Source: QKTW01 sp052161885 (lineage in GTDB: Bacteria; Bacteroidota; Bacteroidia; Chitinophagales; Chitinophagaceae). Taken from it: DNA of 64,000 nt. A program made the translations under genes and the position numbers. Below, piece after piece: positions 25,497 through 37,500 of this stretch; the stretch's first letter is position 1, and each line of letters opens with the position of its first letter. The notes beneath the pieces were generated by a model. The model made no database searches. It was given only the letters and a program-made list of their open reading frames with translations, and was not told the origin of the DNA. Location of the stretch: the NCBI GenBank assembly GCA_052161885.1, contig CP197396.1, positions 2,418,001-2,482,000 on the forward strand, read 5' to 3'.

Positions 25497-28094
25497 TTAT
25501 TTATCCGTGCATTTAACGAGTTTTCTGTTTATCATCTCTCCGTTGCACACCGTTTTGAGTATGTAAATACCTGCCGCTGCGGGCTGCGCCAATAATGTAA
25601 TTCCATTTCCCCTACCATGCTGCAGTACCCGCCCTTCCATATCAGAAAGGTAGTAGTTGTATTCCTGCTCACTATTGATTATCCAGTTATTTCCTTGTAC
25701 GGCAACCGACACCTGTGGAGCTGACTTTATTACAGCGCTCATGATCTTACTGTAAGTTATAGTACCATCCACAGCCTCATCTGCAATACGGTACAAGTAT
25801 GTACCACTGACACCGGGCCGGTCGGTATAGTTGTACAGGCCTCCCTTCAGAGATTGTGAAGGTACAGTTCCCACATTTACATATCCCGCCGTACCGGAAA
25901 GGGAACGTTGCACTATAAATTGTTTATTATCGTATTCATCAGATGTTTTCCATTGTAATAATACTTCATCATCTTTTTCCGTAAGCGTGCACCATTCCAT
26001 AGTAACGGCCAGCGGTGACCCAACGGTCATATAATTGCTCATTGCTGCAGGTGCTGTTTTACAGCCATAATTCGACGTCAACTTTACCGAATATGCATCT
26101 CTCACTACAGCGCTGCTTACATTGTATGTACTGGAAGTAGCTAATGCAATAGCTGTTCCGTTTCTATACCATTGATAGGCCGGCGTTGTGCCACCATTGG
26201 TTGCAACAGCTGTAAATAACACAGCTGCATTTGCCCTCGGTGCTGCAGGGTTTGATGTGACTGTAACTGTGGGTGTAAGCATAGGTGTAACAGCCATAGT
26301 TACCGCACTGCCCGTAGCAGGGCTCCCCGTTGCGCACCCTATACTGCTGGTCATTACAGCGGTCACATTATCATTATTGGCAAGGGAAGAACTGCTGTAT
26401 GTAGCATTAGTCGCTCCCGAAACAGCACTGCCATTTACCTTCCATTGGTATGAAGGGTTCGTGCCGCCATTCGTTGGCGTCGCGGTAAAATTAACCGTTG
26501 CTCCGCTGCATATGCTGGCAGTACTTGCAGCGATACTTACAGCAGCGGTCACAACGCCCGTTGTCATCGTTACCGCACTGCTGGTCGCGGTAGTTGTTGT
26601 AAGGCATGTGAGACCTGCAGTCGCAGTCATCACCACACTTACCTGGCTGTTATTGGCCAGTGAAGCATTGGTATATGTGGCATTAGTAGCGCCTGATACA
26701 TTTGTCCCATTCAGCTTCCACTGGTATGTGGGCGCAGCACCACCATTTGCTGGTATTGCCGTGAATGTAACAGATTGACCGGAACAGAATTTATTAGATA
26801 TCGCATCTGAAGTAACTGCCACAGCGGGTGCAACACTTGAAGCAGGGCCATCATTGATACGTATTACAGTAGTAGAGGTATACCCGGTAATAGCAAAAAT
26901 ATTAGGACGTGCATTTGAGGAACTGTTCCAGGAGAAGGCTACAGAGTTAATAATCTTACTTTGATTGGAAGGATCAATAGTAATCGGATTTTCAAAAAGA
27001 TTGAAATTTGTGCTGCCATCGAATGCATAGGGCGAACTTCTGTTTACCCTGTCAAGGCTGCCCAATGCCCTTTGCGACGAAGCAGTTGCGGGTGCCAGAA
27101 ACCAGTCCGGGAAAGTCATAGAGCCGGATGAACTGCTACCGTCTGAATAATTGACAGTATAGTTTACAGTGCCTGTCCCATTACCTGTGGTTCCCACCAC
27201 GTAAAGACTTGCATACGGGCTCTGGTTTTGTGTAGCAAAGCTAAGTGTACCAGACGTAGCCCCTCCATTCGATGCATCGGTAGCAGATCTTAGCGCAAGT
27301 GCATTGGAACTGCTGTAAGAAGCAAGCTGATAAAGGCGGGAAGCATTCTGTACACTGGTAATACTTCCGTTTGCAGGCAGTCCTGCCGAACCGGTGGTAC
27401 TTGTATTATTATAACCGCTGGCATATAACACATTACCGCTGCTGCCATCAAGGCCGGTCGTGGTAACAGATGACGCCGCGGATGTACCGTTTGCTATTAT
27501 ATCTTCATTAAACCCAGTGAGTGATACCGGTTTTACCTGTGATGTGATAACCGGCGTTGCCGTACAGCCATTATTATCTGTCACCACAAGGTTATAGTTG
27601 CCCGCCGAAAGCCCGGTTAACTGTGCAGTCGTAGCATATGCGCTGCCGTTTTTTGTCCAGGCATATGAATACGGGGCAGTGCCGCCGGTAACGGTAGTGG
27701 TAATACTGCCGTTGGAAGAGCCACTGCATGTCGGGTCTGCGGCAGTATACCCAACCACTATTTGTGCTGGCTGTGTTACCGCTGCATATACAGTGCTGAT
27801 ACATCCTGTAGCATCTTTAACAGATACAGGGTAAATATTTGCAGCGAGTGCAGGAAATACGTTGCTGGTTTGCCAGGCACCTGCGCCTGCTTCCGCAAGC
27901 TGATACTGGTAAGGAGATGTTCCACCGGCAACAGATACTGTAATAGCTCCTGTTGTCGCATTATAACATGTAGTGTTAACTACTGCCGTAGAGATGGTGA
28001 AACTGCATTGAGCTACGGATAAAAACGGAAATCCCGCAAAGCTCAGAAGTAAAGTTGCCCGGCGCAGTAAAGGGGTAAACTGCTCTTTTTTCAT
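25497..28094 (-). CDS. Secreted adhesin-like protein: SprB-like and Ig-like repeats, T9SS tail
   Basis: 865 aa. The signal peptide ends near LSVAQC (residue 29). Residues 30-190 hold two SprB-like repeats (NTTCYNATTGAITVSVAGGT and CSGSSNGSITTTVTGGTAPY). Residues about 195-420 are an unassigned Ser/Asn-rich domain. Residues about 420-690 have three Ig-like modules of the form FCSGQSVTFTAIPANGGAAP...YQWKLNG, the last without Cys. An FN3-like segment (DDEVLLQWKTSDEYDNKQFI) precedes a C-terminal type A-like sorting region (YYLSDMEGRVLQ, GIYILKTVCNGEMINRKLV). SprB-type repeats occur in gliding adhesins, but this protein is far shorter than SprB. It is probably a surface adhesin or matrix protein. 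It is transcribed divergently from the TPR kinase operon. Confidence 0.87.
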   Translation of the reverse strand: MKKEQFTPLLRRATLLLSFAGFPFLSVAQCSFTISTAVVNTTCYNATTGAITVSVAGGTSPYQYQLAEAGAGAWQTSNVFPALAANIYPVSVKDATGCISTVYAAVTQPAQIVVGYTAADPTCSGSSNGSITTTVTGGTAPYSYAWTKNGSAYATTAQLTGLSAGNYNLVVTDNNGCTATPVITSQVKPVSLTGFNEDIIANGTSAASSVTTTGLDGSSGNVLYASGYNNTSTTGSAGLPANGSITSVQNASRLYQLASYSSSNALALRSATDASNGGATSGTLSFATQNQSPYASLYVVGTTGNGTGTVNYTVNYSDGSSSSGSMTFPDWFLAPATASSQRALGSLDRVNRSSPYAFDGSTNFNLFENPITIDPSNQSKIINSVAFSWNSSSNARPNIFAITGYTSTTVIRINDGPASSVAPAVAVTSDAISNKFCSGQSVTFTAIPANGGAAPTYQWKLNGTNVSGATNATYTNASLANNSQVSVVMTATAGLTCLTTTTATSSAVTMTTGVVTAAVSIAASTASICSGATVNFTATPTNGGTNPSYQWKVNGSAVSGATNATYSSSSLANNDNVTAVMTSSIGCATGSPATGSAVTMAVTPMLTPTVTVTSNPAAPRANAAVLFTAVATNGGTTPAYQWYRNGTAIALATSSTYNVSSAVVRDAYSVKLTSNYGCKTAPAAMSNYMTVGSPLAVTMEWCTLTEKDDEVLLQWKTSDEYDNKQFIVQRSLSGTAGYVNVGTVPSQSLKGGLYNYTDRPGVSGTYLYRIADEAVDGTITYSKIMSAVIKSAPQVSVAVQGNNWIINSEQEYNYYLSDMEGRVLQHGRGNGITLLAQPAAAGIYILKTVCNGEMINRKLVKCTDK

Positions 28095-28584
28095 GTTTGG
28101 TATATTATTACAGGTTATGTCCTGAAACGGTTACAAGCCTTATAATGCATACCGGAAAATGCACACACAGAAACAGAGTCGTAAAAACGATGGTTTTACA
28201 ATCTGCATTTACCTATAAAATAAATATTTCTGCTCCCAAAAACATCAGATGATTTCACTCCCCAGCGAAATACAGACCTGACTTTTTAAAAATACTCCCG
28301 GTTTCCGGTATCGGGCCACCAGGGCAGTTCTGTCAAATCAGTTCAAAAACATATAACTGATTTACACAGAAACATGCAGCATTCTATAATGCTGTGGCAA
28401 ATACACTTTACGGATCAATAAAGGGGAAAATGCTTCGTTACTGCATACAAAGTAATGGAAGAAACAATACCGGATTAAGTGTATTAGTGCTTATTTTTAA
28501 ATTGAGTATTTATACTTATATATTTTATACGAGTATTGAAAAAACTGAAATTATATTTACAACAGGAGCGCCCGGAACGAAACT
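28095..28584. other. Divergent intergenic region
   Basis: 490 nt between the divergent adhesin and TPR-kinase genes, expected to hold both promoters. AT-rich stretches near 28500-28555 (with TATATTTA, one mismatch from TAnnTTTG) precede the kinase ATG, and ACAGGAGCG near 28562 could be a ribosome binding site. No gene or repeat recognised. Confidence 0.4.
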
Positions 28585-30567
28585 ATGCATATAAAAAAAC
28601 CTCCATTCAACTACAACTTCTGTAATCTTTTTACTACGCTGAAGATTACCTTTCTCACGGTAATACTGTCTGGCATTGCGGGCAGCAAAGTAGTTGCGTT
28701 CACAATTACAGATACTGCACAACTTCGCAATCAGATAGACCAGGTATGGACTGCGCGGGAGTCTCCGCCAGACAGCCTGCTCGCCCATCTCCTTGCCCTT
28801 GATACCCAATGCAGGCAGGCAAAATACAATGCAGGCATTTCACGTCTGTCAATGTATGAAGCGCGGGTGTGCGACCAGGCGGGAAAATTTGAGCAGTGCA
28901 GGCAATATGCACATAACGGCATTCCTTTTTGCGACAGTACGCGGCAAGGTCAGATCACCCTGAACCGTCTATACAACCAAATAGCCAATACGTATGTAGA
29001 GCAGGGCAAATATCCTCAGTCAACAATCTATTATTATAAAGCATTGCAGCATGCTCTGTCGCATGGATATTATAGTTCCCTGATAGGAACATACAACGAT
29101 ATCGGACTGCTGATGAATGAAATAAATGACCCGCAAAGCGCCCTGTATTACCTACAGAAATCAGCAGCATTTGCACAGCTTGCCAATTCTCCTACAGATG
29201 TGGCCAACGCACTTGTAAATGAAGCTATTGCCTACGGAAAGCTTAAACAGCAGACCAGGTGTATCGATTGCTACCGCAAAGCCCTGGCTATAGCAACACA
29301 ATTGAAAAACGGCAGTATACTTGTTTCGTCCCTTACGGGTATAGGCATTACATACACAGAATTGAAACAACCCGACAGCGGCCTTGTATATGGTTTGCAG
29401 GCATTGAGAGCTACCCAAAAAGGCGATATATACAATACGATATTTGCAACATATGCAACCGGCACAGCTTATGCTATGCTTCATAAGAACGCGGAGGCCG
29501 AGGTGCAGCTTAAACATTTCCTTGAGCTCTCAAAAGACATAAACCTTGGCAGATACACAGCGGAAGCACAAAAAGCGCTGGGTGCATTATACTATGCCGA
29601 AGGCAACAAAAACGCCGCTGCGACTTACTTTTCAGACTATATTCAAAATATAGATACGCTCAATAACTCCGAGACCGACCAGCAGATAACGCACATGCAG
29701 ATAAAGTATCACACTGCAGAACAGACTGCCGCATTAGCAAAATCGAGATTACAGGTGCAACTTCAAAAAAACGAAATACAGAAAAAAAATCTGCTGATCA
29801 TCATTGTATGCATCTGCATTGCAGCAATAACCGCAACCGTGTTCTTCCGTTACAGGTATATGAAAAGAAAAAAGCAATCCCTGCAGACGCAGGAGGCGTA
29901 TAACCGCGAGATATCAGAGCTTCGTGCTATGATATCGGGGGAAGAAAAAGAGCGCAGGCGTATTGCACGTGAGCTCCATGATGAGGTAGGCAGCGCTTTG
30001 ACTATTGCCGGAATCCGTTATGAGACATTAAAAAAAGAAATACCTGCTCTTTCCGCAGATAAAAATTACCAGCAGATCGGCCAGTTATTAAAAAAGATAA
30101 GATCAGGTATACACGCTACTTCACATAGTCTCCTTCCCGACACAATTCTGCAGAACAGCCTTCCCGAGGCAATCCGGCTAATGACCGAACCAGTCAAATT
30201 CTCTGCCGGTACAGATATTATCGTACAGTGCTTCGGAGATTTTGCCGCCATTGACCATAATACAGAATTAAAACTGAACGTATACCGCATTATACAGGAA
30301 TTGCTGAACAATGTAATAAAACACGCGGCTGCAACAGAGCTGCTCATAGAACTTATATATGTTAATGGGCTGCTTAAAATAACTGTTGAAGACAATGGGC
30401 AGGGTTATAATGAAACAGCCAGGACAAACGGCCTTGGTCTTGAAAACATAAATGCGCGTGTAAGACAACTGGCGGGAAACATCACAACAGAATCTGTTCC
30501 GGGAGAAGGAACAACAGTATACATCGAAATTAACGCAGCACAAAACGTAACAAAAATTCCTGCATGA
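28585..30567 (+). CDS. TPR-containing sensor histidine kinase (NarX/HisKA_3 type)
   Basis: 660 aa. Residues 1-38 contain a signal/anchor-like segment. Residues about 80-390 form tetratricopeptide repeats (YYKALQHALSHGYYSSLIGT, YLQKSAAFAQLANSPTDVAN, CYRKALAIATQLKNGSILVS). A coiled-coil region precedes a transmembrane helix at about 402-422 (LLIIIVCICIAAITATVFF). The kinase core is HisKA_3: EEKERRRIARELHDEVGSAL with phospho-acceptor H465, then an HATPase with VEDNGQGYNE and TNGLGLENINARVRQL. It overlaps the next gene by 4 nt (ATGA). Such TPR kinases pair with NarL regulators throughout Bacteroidota. The stimulus is unknown. Confidence 0.94.
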   Translation: MHIKKPPFNYNFCNLFTTLKITFLTVILSGIAGSKVVAFTITDTAQLRNQIDQVWTARESPPDSLLAHLLALDTQCRQAKYNAGISRLSMYEARVCDQAGKFEQCRQYAHNGIPFCDSTRQGQITLNRLYNQIANTYVEQGKYPQSTIYYYKALQHALSHGYYSSLIGTYNDIGLLMNEINDPQSALYYLQKSAAFAQLANSPTDVANALVNEAIAYGKLKQQTRCIDCYRKALAIATQLKNGSILVSSLTGIGITYTELKQPDSGLVYGLQALRATQKGDIYNTIFATYATGTAYAMLHKNAEAEVQLKHFLELSKDINLGRYTAEAQKALGALYYAEGNKNAAATYFSDYIQNIDTLNNSETDQQITHMQIKYHTAEQTAALAKSRLQVQLQKNEIQKKNLLIIIVCICIAAITATVFFRYRYMKRKKQSLQTQEAYNREISELRAMISGEEKERRRIARELHDEVGSALTIAGIRYETLKKEIPALSADKNYQQIGQLLKKIRSGIHATSHSLLPDTILQNSLPEAIRLMTEPVKFSAGTDIIVQCFGDFAAIDHNTELKLNVYRIIQELLNNVIKHAAATELLIELIYVNGLLKITVEDNGQGYNETARTNGLGLENINARVRQLAGNITTESVPGEGTTVYIEINAAQNVTKIPA

Positions 30568-31205
30568 GTATCAGCGTTTTTATTGCAGACGACCACCCGA
30601 TAGTACTCTACGGACTGGAGCAGCTTATAAGAAATATAGATCCAGGTATTGAACTGGCAGGATGTTTCGGGAGCGGCACAAAGCTGCTGCACGAATTACA
30701 GCACAGGCATCCTGATGTATTGTTACTGGATATTAATATGCCCGACATCGACGGATTTGTATTGACCAGACAGATTTCCGGGCATTATCCGGCTACAAAA
30801 ATTATAGCGCTTACCAATAGTGAAGACATTGAATCTGTAAGATATATCATCAGCCAGGGAGCACATGGATATGTACTTAAAACATCAGACCATAAGGTAA
30901 TTTTACAGGCTATCAGAACCGCATACCAGGGAAAACAATTTATCGACCCCGCATTGCATGAACGGTTGATGTATTATTCCCTGGAGGAAGAAAATACCGG
31001 ATCACTCCCCGTAAAGCTTACCAGGCGTGAAAAAGAAATACTGGAATTGATTGCATCCAATTATACCAGCCAGGAAATTGCAGATAAAATATTTGTGAGC
31101 AAGCGCACTGTAGACAACCACAGGTTTAATCTTCTTACCAAACTGGATGTTAAAAATGCGCCGGCACTTATAAAGAAAGCAATGGAATTGAACCTGCTCA
31201 ATTAA
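30564..31205 (+). CDS. NarL/FixJ-type (LuxR HTH) response regulator
   Basis: 213 aa. The receiver domain has D9-D10-H11, phospho-acceptor D56 in VLLLDINMPDIDG, the conserved Thr in IALTNSED and the Lys in GYVLKTSD. Residues about 148-205 are the LuxR-type HTH: LTRREKEILELIASNYTSQE, then IADKIFVSKRTVDNHR. Translationally coupled to the TPR kinase by an ATGA overlap, so the two form a dedicated two-component pair. It ends 300 bp from the giant adhesin gene, convergent to it; regulation of the adhesin locus is possible but only by position. Confidence 0.95.
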   Translation: MSISVFIADDHPIVLYGLEQLIRNIDPGIELAGCFGSGTKLLHELQHRHPDVLLLDINMPDIDGFVLTRQISGHYPATKIIALTNSEDIESVRYIISQGAHGYVLKTSDHKVILQAIRTAYQGKQFIDPALHERLMYYSLEEENTGSLPVKLTRREKEILELIASNYTSQEIADKIFVSKRTVDNHRFNLLTKLDVKNAPALIKKAMELNLLN

Positions 31206-31206
31206 A

Positions 31207-31237
31207 TAAAGAGCCTGTAATCCTTACAGGCTCTTTA
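31207..31237 (+). terminator. Intrinsic terminator of the TPR-kinase operon
   Basis: AAAGAGCCTGTAA / TTACAGGCTCTTT, a 13-bp stem with a 3-nt loop, then TATATTGTTTTT, directly after the regulator stop. Confidence 0.85.
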
Positions 31238-31323
31238 TATTGTTTTTAAAACACTATTAGTTCTTGTATATTTTACTGTTGAAAATTATTTCCGCGCATC
31301 CATGACCATCGCTCCGCATATCC

Positions 31324-31410
31324 TATGTATATAGCTGCACAGTTACTTCTTCTTTTGCAGAATTGGGATACATACTGATCATAATAACCCGCCTGCAAAC
31401 ACCAGCATAT
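31324..31410 (-). pseudogene. Orphan fragment of a T9SS sorting domain
   Basis: On the minus strand it reads VIMISMYPNSAKEEVTVQLYT and stops. The nucleotides match the tail of the giant gene (31697-31772, encoding VISMYPNPAKEEVHITGL) at about 85% by eye, up to ACCAGCATAT. It lies beyond that gene's terminator and has no start or secretion signal. Interpreted as a vestige of a duplicated adhesin 3' end. Confidence 0.65.
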
Positions 31411-31453
31411 AAAAAAACAGGAGCATAAACAAGCATTATGCCTAATGCCCCTG
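31411..31453 (-). terminator. Intrinsic terminator of the 3887-aa adhesin gene
   Basis: On the minus strand CAGGGGCAT / ATGCTCCTG pairs with one wobble or mismatch around an 18-nt loop, followed by TTTTTTTATA. It is 60 nt after the stop at 31513. Confidence 0.65.
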
Positions 31454-31512
31454 CTTTAGTGTACTGACAAGATAATGCTTACTATTGCTCTTAAACTCCC
31501 GCTCCGTTCTTT

Positions 31513-34500
31513 TTATTCGTTCTTATGTATTTTCCCATCAAAGATCACCGTAGCACCATTCATAATTACTGCTTCATATACCCCAGGCACATAGCCTCGT
31601 AATTCCAGTATTTCTGCATCTTTTGTTACCGCTTGCTTTATAAGCAGCTGCCCGGCCAGGTTGTACAATAATATTGTTTCTCCGGCAGTCAAACCGGTAA
31701 TATGCACTTCTTCTTTTGCAGGATTGGGATACATACTGATCACAGTAACCCCATCTGTAAACACCAGCATATTCACATTGCTCAGTGTACTGCTTCCATC
31801 ATTATCTGCCATCTGCAGACGATAGTAATTATTGCCGGTAACCGGATGCATATCAGTAAAGCTGTACTGCTGCTCTGATGATGTATTACCTACAGACTTT
31901 ATCCGTTCAAGGCTCGTCCACGTAATGCCGTCTGCACTATGCTGTACATCAAAATATGCGGTATTTTTTTCGTCTGCGGTTAACCAGTCGAGCTGTGCTG
32001 CACGTTCTTTTTTCACAGCTGTAAAACTCAGCAGTTTCAGTGACAGCGGAGATGCTGTAGTAATTGCGTAGTTCACTATAGAACTAGCCTGCCCTGCCGC
32101 ATCTACCAATGAATATTTAAAGCCTATCGGCGCAGCCGCTGTCCCCCCTGTATTCTGCCCGTAAATTACCAGTTTAGCAGGATCATAATTGGCTATGGTT
32201 GTCCCTGCAGTCACGGGCAACACACCCCCGTTACCAGCACCATAATCATAATACAACTGAGTATTGGCATTAACCGATGTTACCTTAAAAGTTTTTGTTG
32301 TATTGCAGGTGCCCGCTGCTGCACAATCTTCAGGATCGCTGCCCGATAAGCTGCCGCCTAATGGTCCATAAACTGCAAAGCTGCTGCTGCCTGTAGCTAT
32401 TGTAACATATACGACAGAACCGCTATTGATGTTTGGATATCCCGCAGGTGGCGTATTGCTGAAGGCCGAGTTAGGCAGCCCATTGAATGATTTTGCATCC
32501 GCTGTTGGCTGCTGTTCTATACCGAAGTTCTGATTTAATACATCTGATGAAGTCGTCGTAATACTTATGATTCCGGTTTTATTAGCATTATTGGCAGCAC
32601 CATTCAGGTTCACACCGGTATTCACCCAATTACCATTTGCAGGCGTTGGTAAAGAGGAGCTCGTGAGCAAACTTCCTGTTACCGGGGCACTAACAGATAA
32701 AATTATTCTGTAACTGGCAGATGATGTTCCTTTATCAAAATTATATGCTCCTGTTACACTGTTTACGGCAACTGTCTGTACAACATTTCCATTCACATCT
32801 GTGAGGCTTGCATACAGGCCACCTGCACTAATAAATGGCTCTGTACCATCCTGAACCGCATTGCCATTACCATCATCCCATACAACACCCCCAATAGATA
32901 TCGGCGCATCAAAAGGCATTGTAATTGTTTGCGGAGCCGAGGGTCGTCCTGCATTATCATAAACAGAATAGCTGAATGCAGGCGTAACAGCCGTTATACC
33001 TGTACCTGCAGGATCTATACTCACCAATGACGGGTTAAAACCGGTTATATTCAAACTACCGGTAACAGCAACACCATTGTAATAGAGTGTACCATTAGTG
33101 GCAGGATTTAATGACACTGTTTTCCCGGAAAGGCCGGAACTATATACGCCATCTTCTGCATCGTTACCTGTGAAAGCAGCCTGCGGCACCGGTATCTGAG
33201 TTGTTCCGCCCGGATTAGCCTGCCGCACTACGGAAAAGCTATTGACTACCGGCAGTTTTTCTATACCAAAATCTATATTGCTGATGTTTGCATTTGTTAC
33301 GCCGACAGTAGCGATACCATTAGGAGTACCATCACCGGCTCCCGAGCTGTCTGCCGTATTTGCCCAACCGGGCGGAAGCGTTGATGTATTTCCTGTGGTA
33401 CTGCCAACAACACCTTGCACCGTGCTGATCACAATATCAAAAACGGTATTCGGCTGTATGCCATTCGCTCCGGTAAAGGCATATGTGCCACCGGCCAAAG
33501 GAACACTACCAACAACCAATCCTGTATTATGATTTACCAGGTTAGCATATAATGGCGTAGCGTCGGCAGTGCTGGTCAATGTTCCGTCAATGAGACCGTT
33601 CGTTGTACCATTCGGATCATTATATACGCTGCCGCTTATAGAAATATCTGTAAAGGTCATGCCTGCAGTAGCCGGAGCACTCGCGATACCTGCAGCATCT
33701 ATTTCGCTATAAGTGAAGCTCTGCACACTGCTGCCGGCCGGCGGATCATAAGTAAGCAGGGCAGGATTATAACTACTGATTACGTCACCTGCAGATACTG
33801 GTAAACCTGCGTAGTACAATGTACCGCCCGCTGGTAACGTCTGTACCTTAATTGCATTATTTCCGCTTGTACCATTAAACGTACCATCTTCGGGGTCTGT
33901 CCCATTCAGAGTGGGAACTGCTACAGTACTTGTACCACCCGGGTTGGCAAACGTGCCGCTCACATTATTGGCTGCCGGTTTTTGTTCTATGCCAAAGTTG
34001 GCGTTGATTGTATTAGCATTGATTGTTCCCAATACCAGCATACCGTTTACAGCACCATCATTGCCAGCTGTCGCTCCCAGGTTCTCACCAGTGCTTACAT
34101 AACCCAATGACAATGCAACCGCCGGTGGTGTACTACCTACAGTTGCCGTATTGATTGTGATCTCCACACTGTAGTTACCACCATCGATACCTGCAAAACT
34201 ATAAGTACCATTTGCAGCAACTGTTGTTATTGCCGCTACTTTACCCGTAGCATTATCGATCAATACCGCATTCAGTCCACCACCATTGATACCGGTACCA
34301 TTTACGGTATTATCCGTAAGGCCATTGGCATCGTCGAACACATTACCACTAATAGAAAGAGTGTTAAACGTCATACTTACTGCGGCAGGTGTGCTGCTCT
34401 TCAGCGCTGCATCCACTTCGCTGTACGTGAACGTATATGTTCCGCCACCTGCCGGTGGATCGTAAGTAAGCTTCGTAGGATCGTAATTATTGATCTGCTG

Positions 34501-37500
34501 ACCTGCTGTTACTGCTACACCATTGTAGTAAAGTGTACCACTCGCAGGAAGGGTATTGATGATCACCGTATCCACATTGCCGGTACCAGGATAAGTACCC
34601 TGTTCCGGATCAGAGCCATTCAGTGTCGGAACCTGCACAATTGCAGTACCACCAGGATTCGCATATGTTTGAGAAACATTGTTGGCTACCGGTACCTGGT
34701 CGATACCGAAGTTTGCATTGCTTATATCAGTACTTACTGCACCCAGAGAAAGAACACTGTTGGCCGTGCCGTCATTACCAGCTGATGCACCAAGGTTTTC
34801 ACCTGTAGTTACCCACCCAGCAGGAAGAACTACTGCAGGAGCTGCATTGCCGACTGTAGCCGTATTGGTTGTGATCTCTACGTTGTAACTACCACTGTTT
34901 ATTCCGGCAAAACTATAAGTGCCATTTGCCGCAACTGTTGTTGTTGCAACTACATTACCGGTCGAGACATCAATAAGCACTGCATTAAGGCCGCCACCGT
35001 TGGCACCTGTACCATTCACCATGTTATCAGTCAGGCCGTTTGCATCGTCATACACGTTGCCGCTTACACTGATTGTATTAAACATCATGCTCACAGTTGC
35101 AGGTGCACTGCTCTTCAAGGCTGCATCGACCTCACTGTAGGTAAATGTAAACGTGCCATTGCCTGTTGGTGGATCATAGGTAAGTAATGCAGGATTATAA
35201 TTATTGATCTGTTGTCCTGCTGTTACGGCTGCACCGTTATAATAAAGTGTACCGCTTGCAGGAAGGGTATTAATGATCACAGTATCAGCATTACCTGTAC
35301 CAGGGAATATTCCCTGTTCCGGATCTGAACCGTTCAATATCGGAACCTGTACTGTTGCTGTACCACCGGGATTGGCATATATTTGAGAAACATTATTGGC
35401 TGTTGGTGTCCGATCGATGCCGAAGTTCGCATTCGTTGTATTTGCTGCGATTGCTCCTAATGGCAGGATGCCATTTACTGTTCCATCATTACCGGCTGCT
35501 GCGCCCAGGTTCTCACCTGTGCTCACATAACCGGAAGGCAATGCTATTACTGGTGGTGTACTACCCACTGTTGCCGCATTGGTTGTGATCTCTACACTGT
35601 AATTACCACCATCTATTCCACTAAAACTATAATTACCACCTGCTGACACCGGCGTACTGGCAATAACTTTACCGGTGCTGTTATCTATCAGCACTGCGTT
35701 AAGGCTGCCACCGTTGGTACCTGCACCATTCACCGTGTTATCAGTCATGCCGTTTGCATCATCAAATACATTACCACTTACACTGATTGTGTTAAACGTC
35801 ATGCTCACAGTTGCGGGAGCACTGCTCTTCAGTGCAGCATCTACTTCGATGTACGTAAAGGTTTGTGTACTGCCACCAGCTGGTGGATCGTAAGTAAGCA
35901 ATGCAGGATTATAATTATTGATCTGTTGTCCCGCTGCTACTGCTACACTATTATAGTATAGTGTACCGCCGGCAGGAAGTGTGTTAATGATCACAGTATC
36001 AAGACTACCGGTGCCTGGATAAGAACCCTGTTCAGGATCGGAACCATTTAACGTAGGAACCTGAACAGTAGCTGTACCACCAGGGTTAGTAAACGTGCCG
36101 CTTACATTGTTCGCGGTTGGTATCTGATCTACGCCGAAGTTCGCATTTGTAGTATTGGCAGATATTGCTCCCAATGAAAGAACACCATTAGCTGTACCAT
36201 CATTTCCTGCTGACGCACCAAGGTTCTCACCTGTTGAAACATAACCCGATGGCAGTACTACAGAAGGTGGTGTATTGCCTGCTGTTGCTGTGCCTGTAGT
36301 AATTTCTATACTATAGTTACCTGCATCTATATTGCTGAAACTGTAAACGCCACCCGCTGCAACTACCGCCGTAGCCACGACTTTACCGGTGATGTTGTCA
36401 ATCAATACAGCATTCAGCGTACCACCGTTGGTACCCGTTCCATTCACAGTATTATCTGTTAAGCCATTGGCATCGTCGTACACGTTACCGCTTACACTGA
36501 TCGTATTAAATGTCATGCTCACAGTAGCTGGCGTACTGCTCTTCAGTGCCGCGTCTACCTCACTGTACGTGAACGTAAACGTACCACCACCTGCCGGAGG
36601 GTCGTAAGTAAACAATGCAGGATTATAATTATTGATCTGCTGTCCTGCTGTTACTGCTGCACCATTATAGTAGAGTGTACCGCCGGCAGGAAGCGTGTTG
36701 ATGACAACAGTATCCGCATTGCCGGTGCCGGGGAAAGTTCCCTGCTCAGGATCCGCACCATTAAGTGTCGGAACTGTTACCGTTGCAGTGCCGCCAGGGT
36801 TGGTAAACGTACCACTCACATTATTAGCTGTAGGTGTCTGGTCGATACCAAAGTTTACATTAGTGCTGTTGGCATTTATTGCACCCAGTGAAAGAAGACC
36901 ATTGACTGTACCATCATTACCCGCTATTGCACCAAGATTCTCGCCGGTTGAAACATAACCCGATGGCAGTACTACAGAAGGTGGTGTATTGCCTGCCGTT
37001 GCAGCAGCTGTAGTAATTTCTATACTATAGTTACCTGCATCTATACTGCTGAAACTATAAGTGCCACCAGCTGCTACCGTTGTTGATGCAACTACTTTAC
37101 CGGTACTGTTGTCGATCAGCACCGCATTTAGACCGCCGCCATTAGTACCTGTACCGTTTACAGTATTATCAGTTAAACCATTAGCATCGTCAAATACGTT
37201 GCCGCTCACGCTGATCGTATTAAATGTCATGCTTATTGTTGCAGGTGCGCTGCTCTTCAGTGCCGCGTCTACTTCACTGTACGTAAAGGTTTGCGTACCG
37301 CCCCCGGATGGTGGGTCATAAGTAAGTTTTGTTGGATCGTAATTATTGATCTGCTGGTTTAATGTTACAGCGATACCGTTGTAATATAATGTACCACTTG
37401 AAGGAAGTGTGTTAATGATTACTGTGTCTGCGCTACCGGCACCAGGATAAGTGCCCTGCTCCGGATCACTGCCAGTCAGTGTGGGAACCTGAACAGTTGC

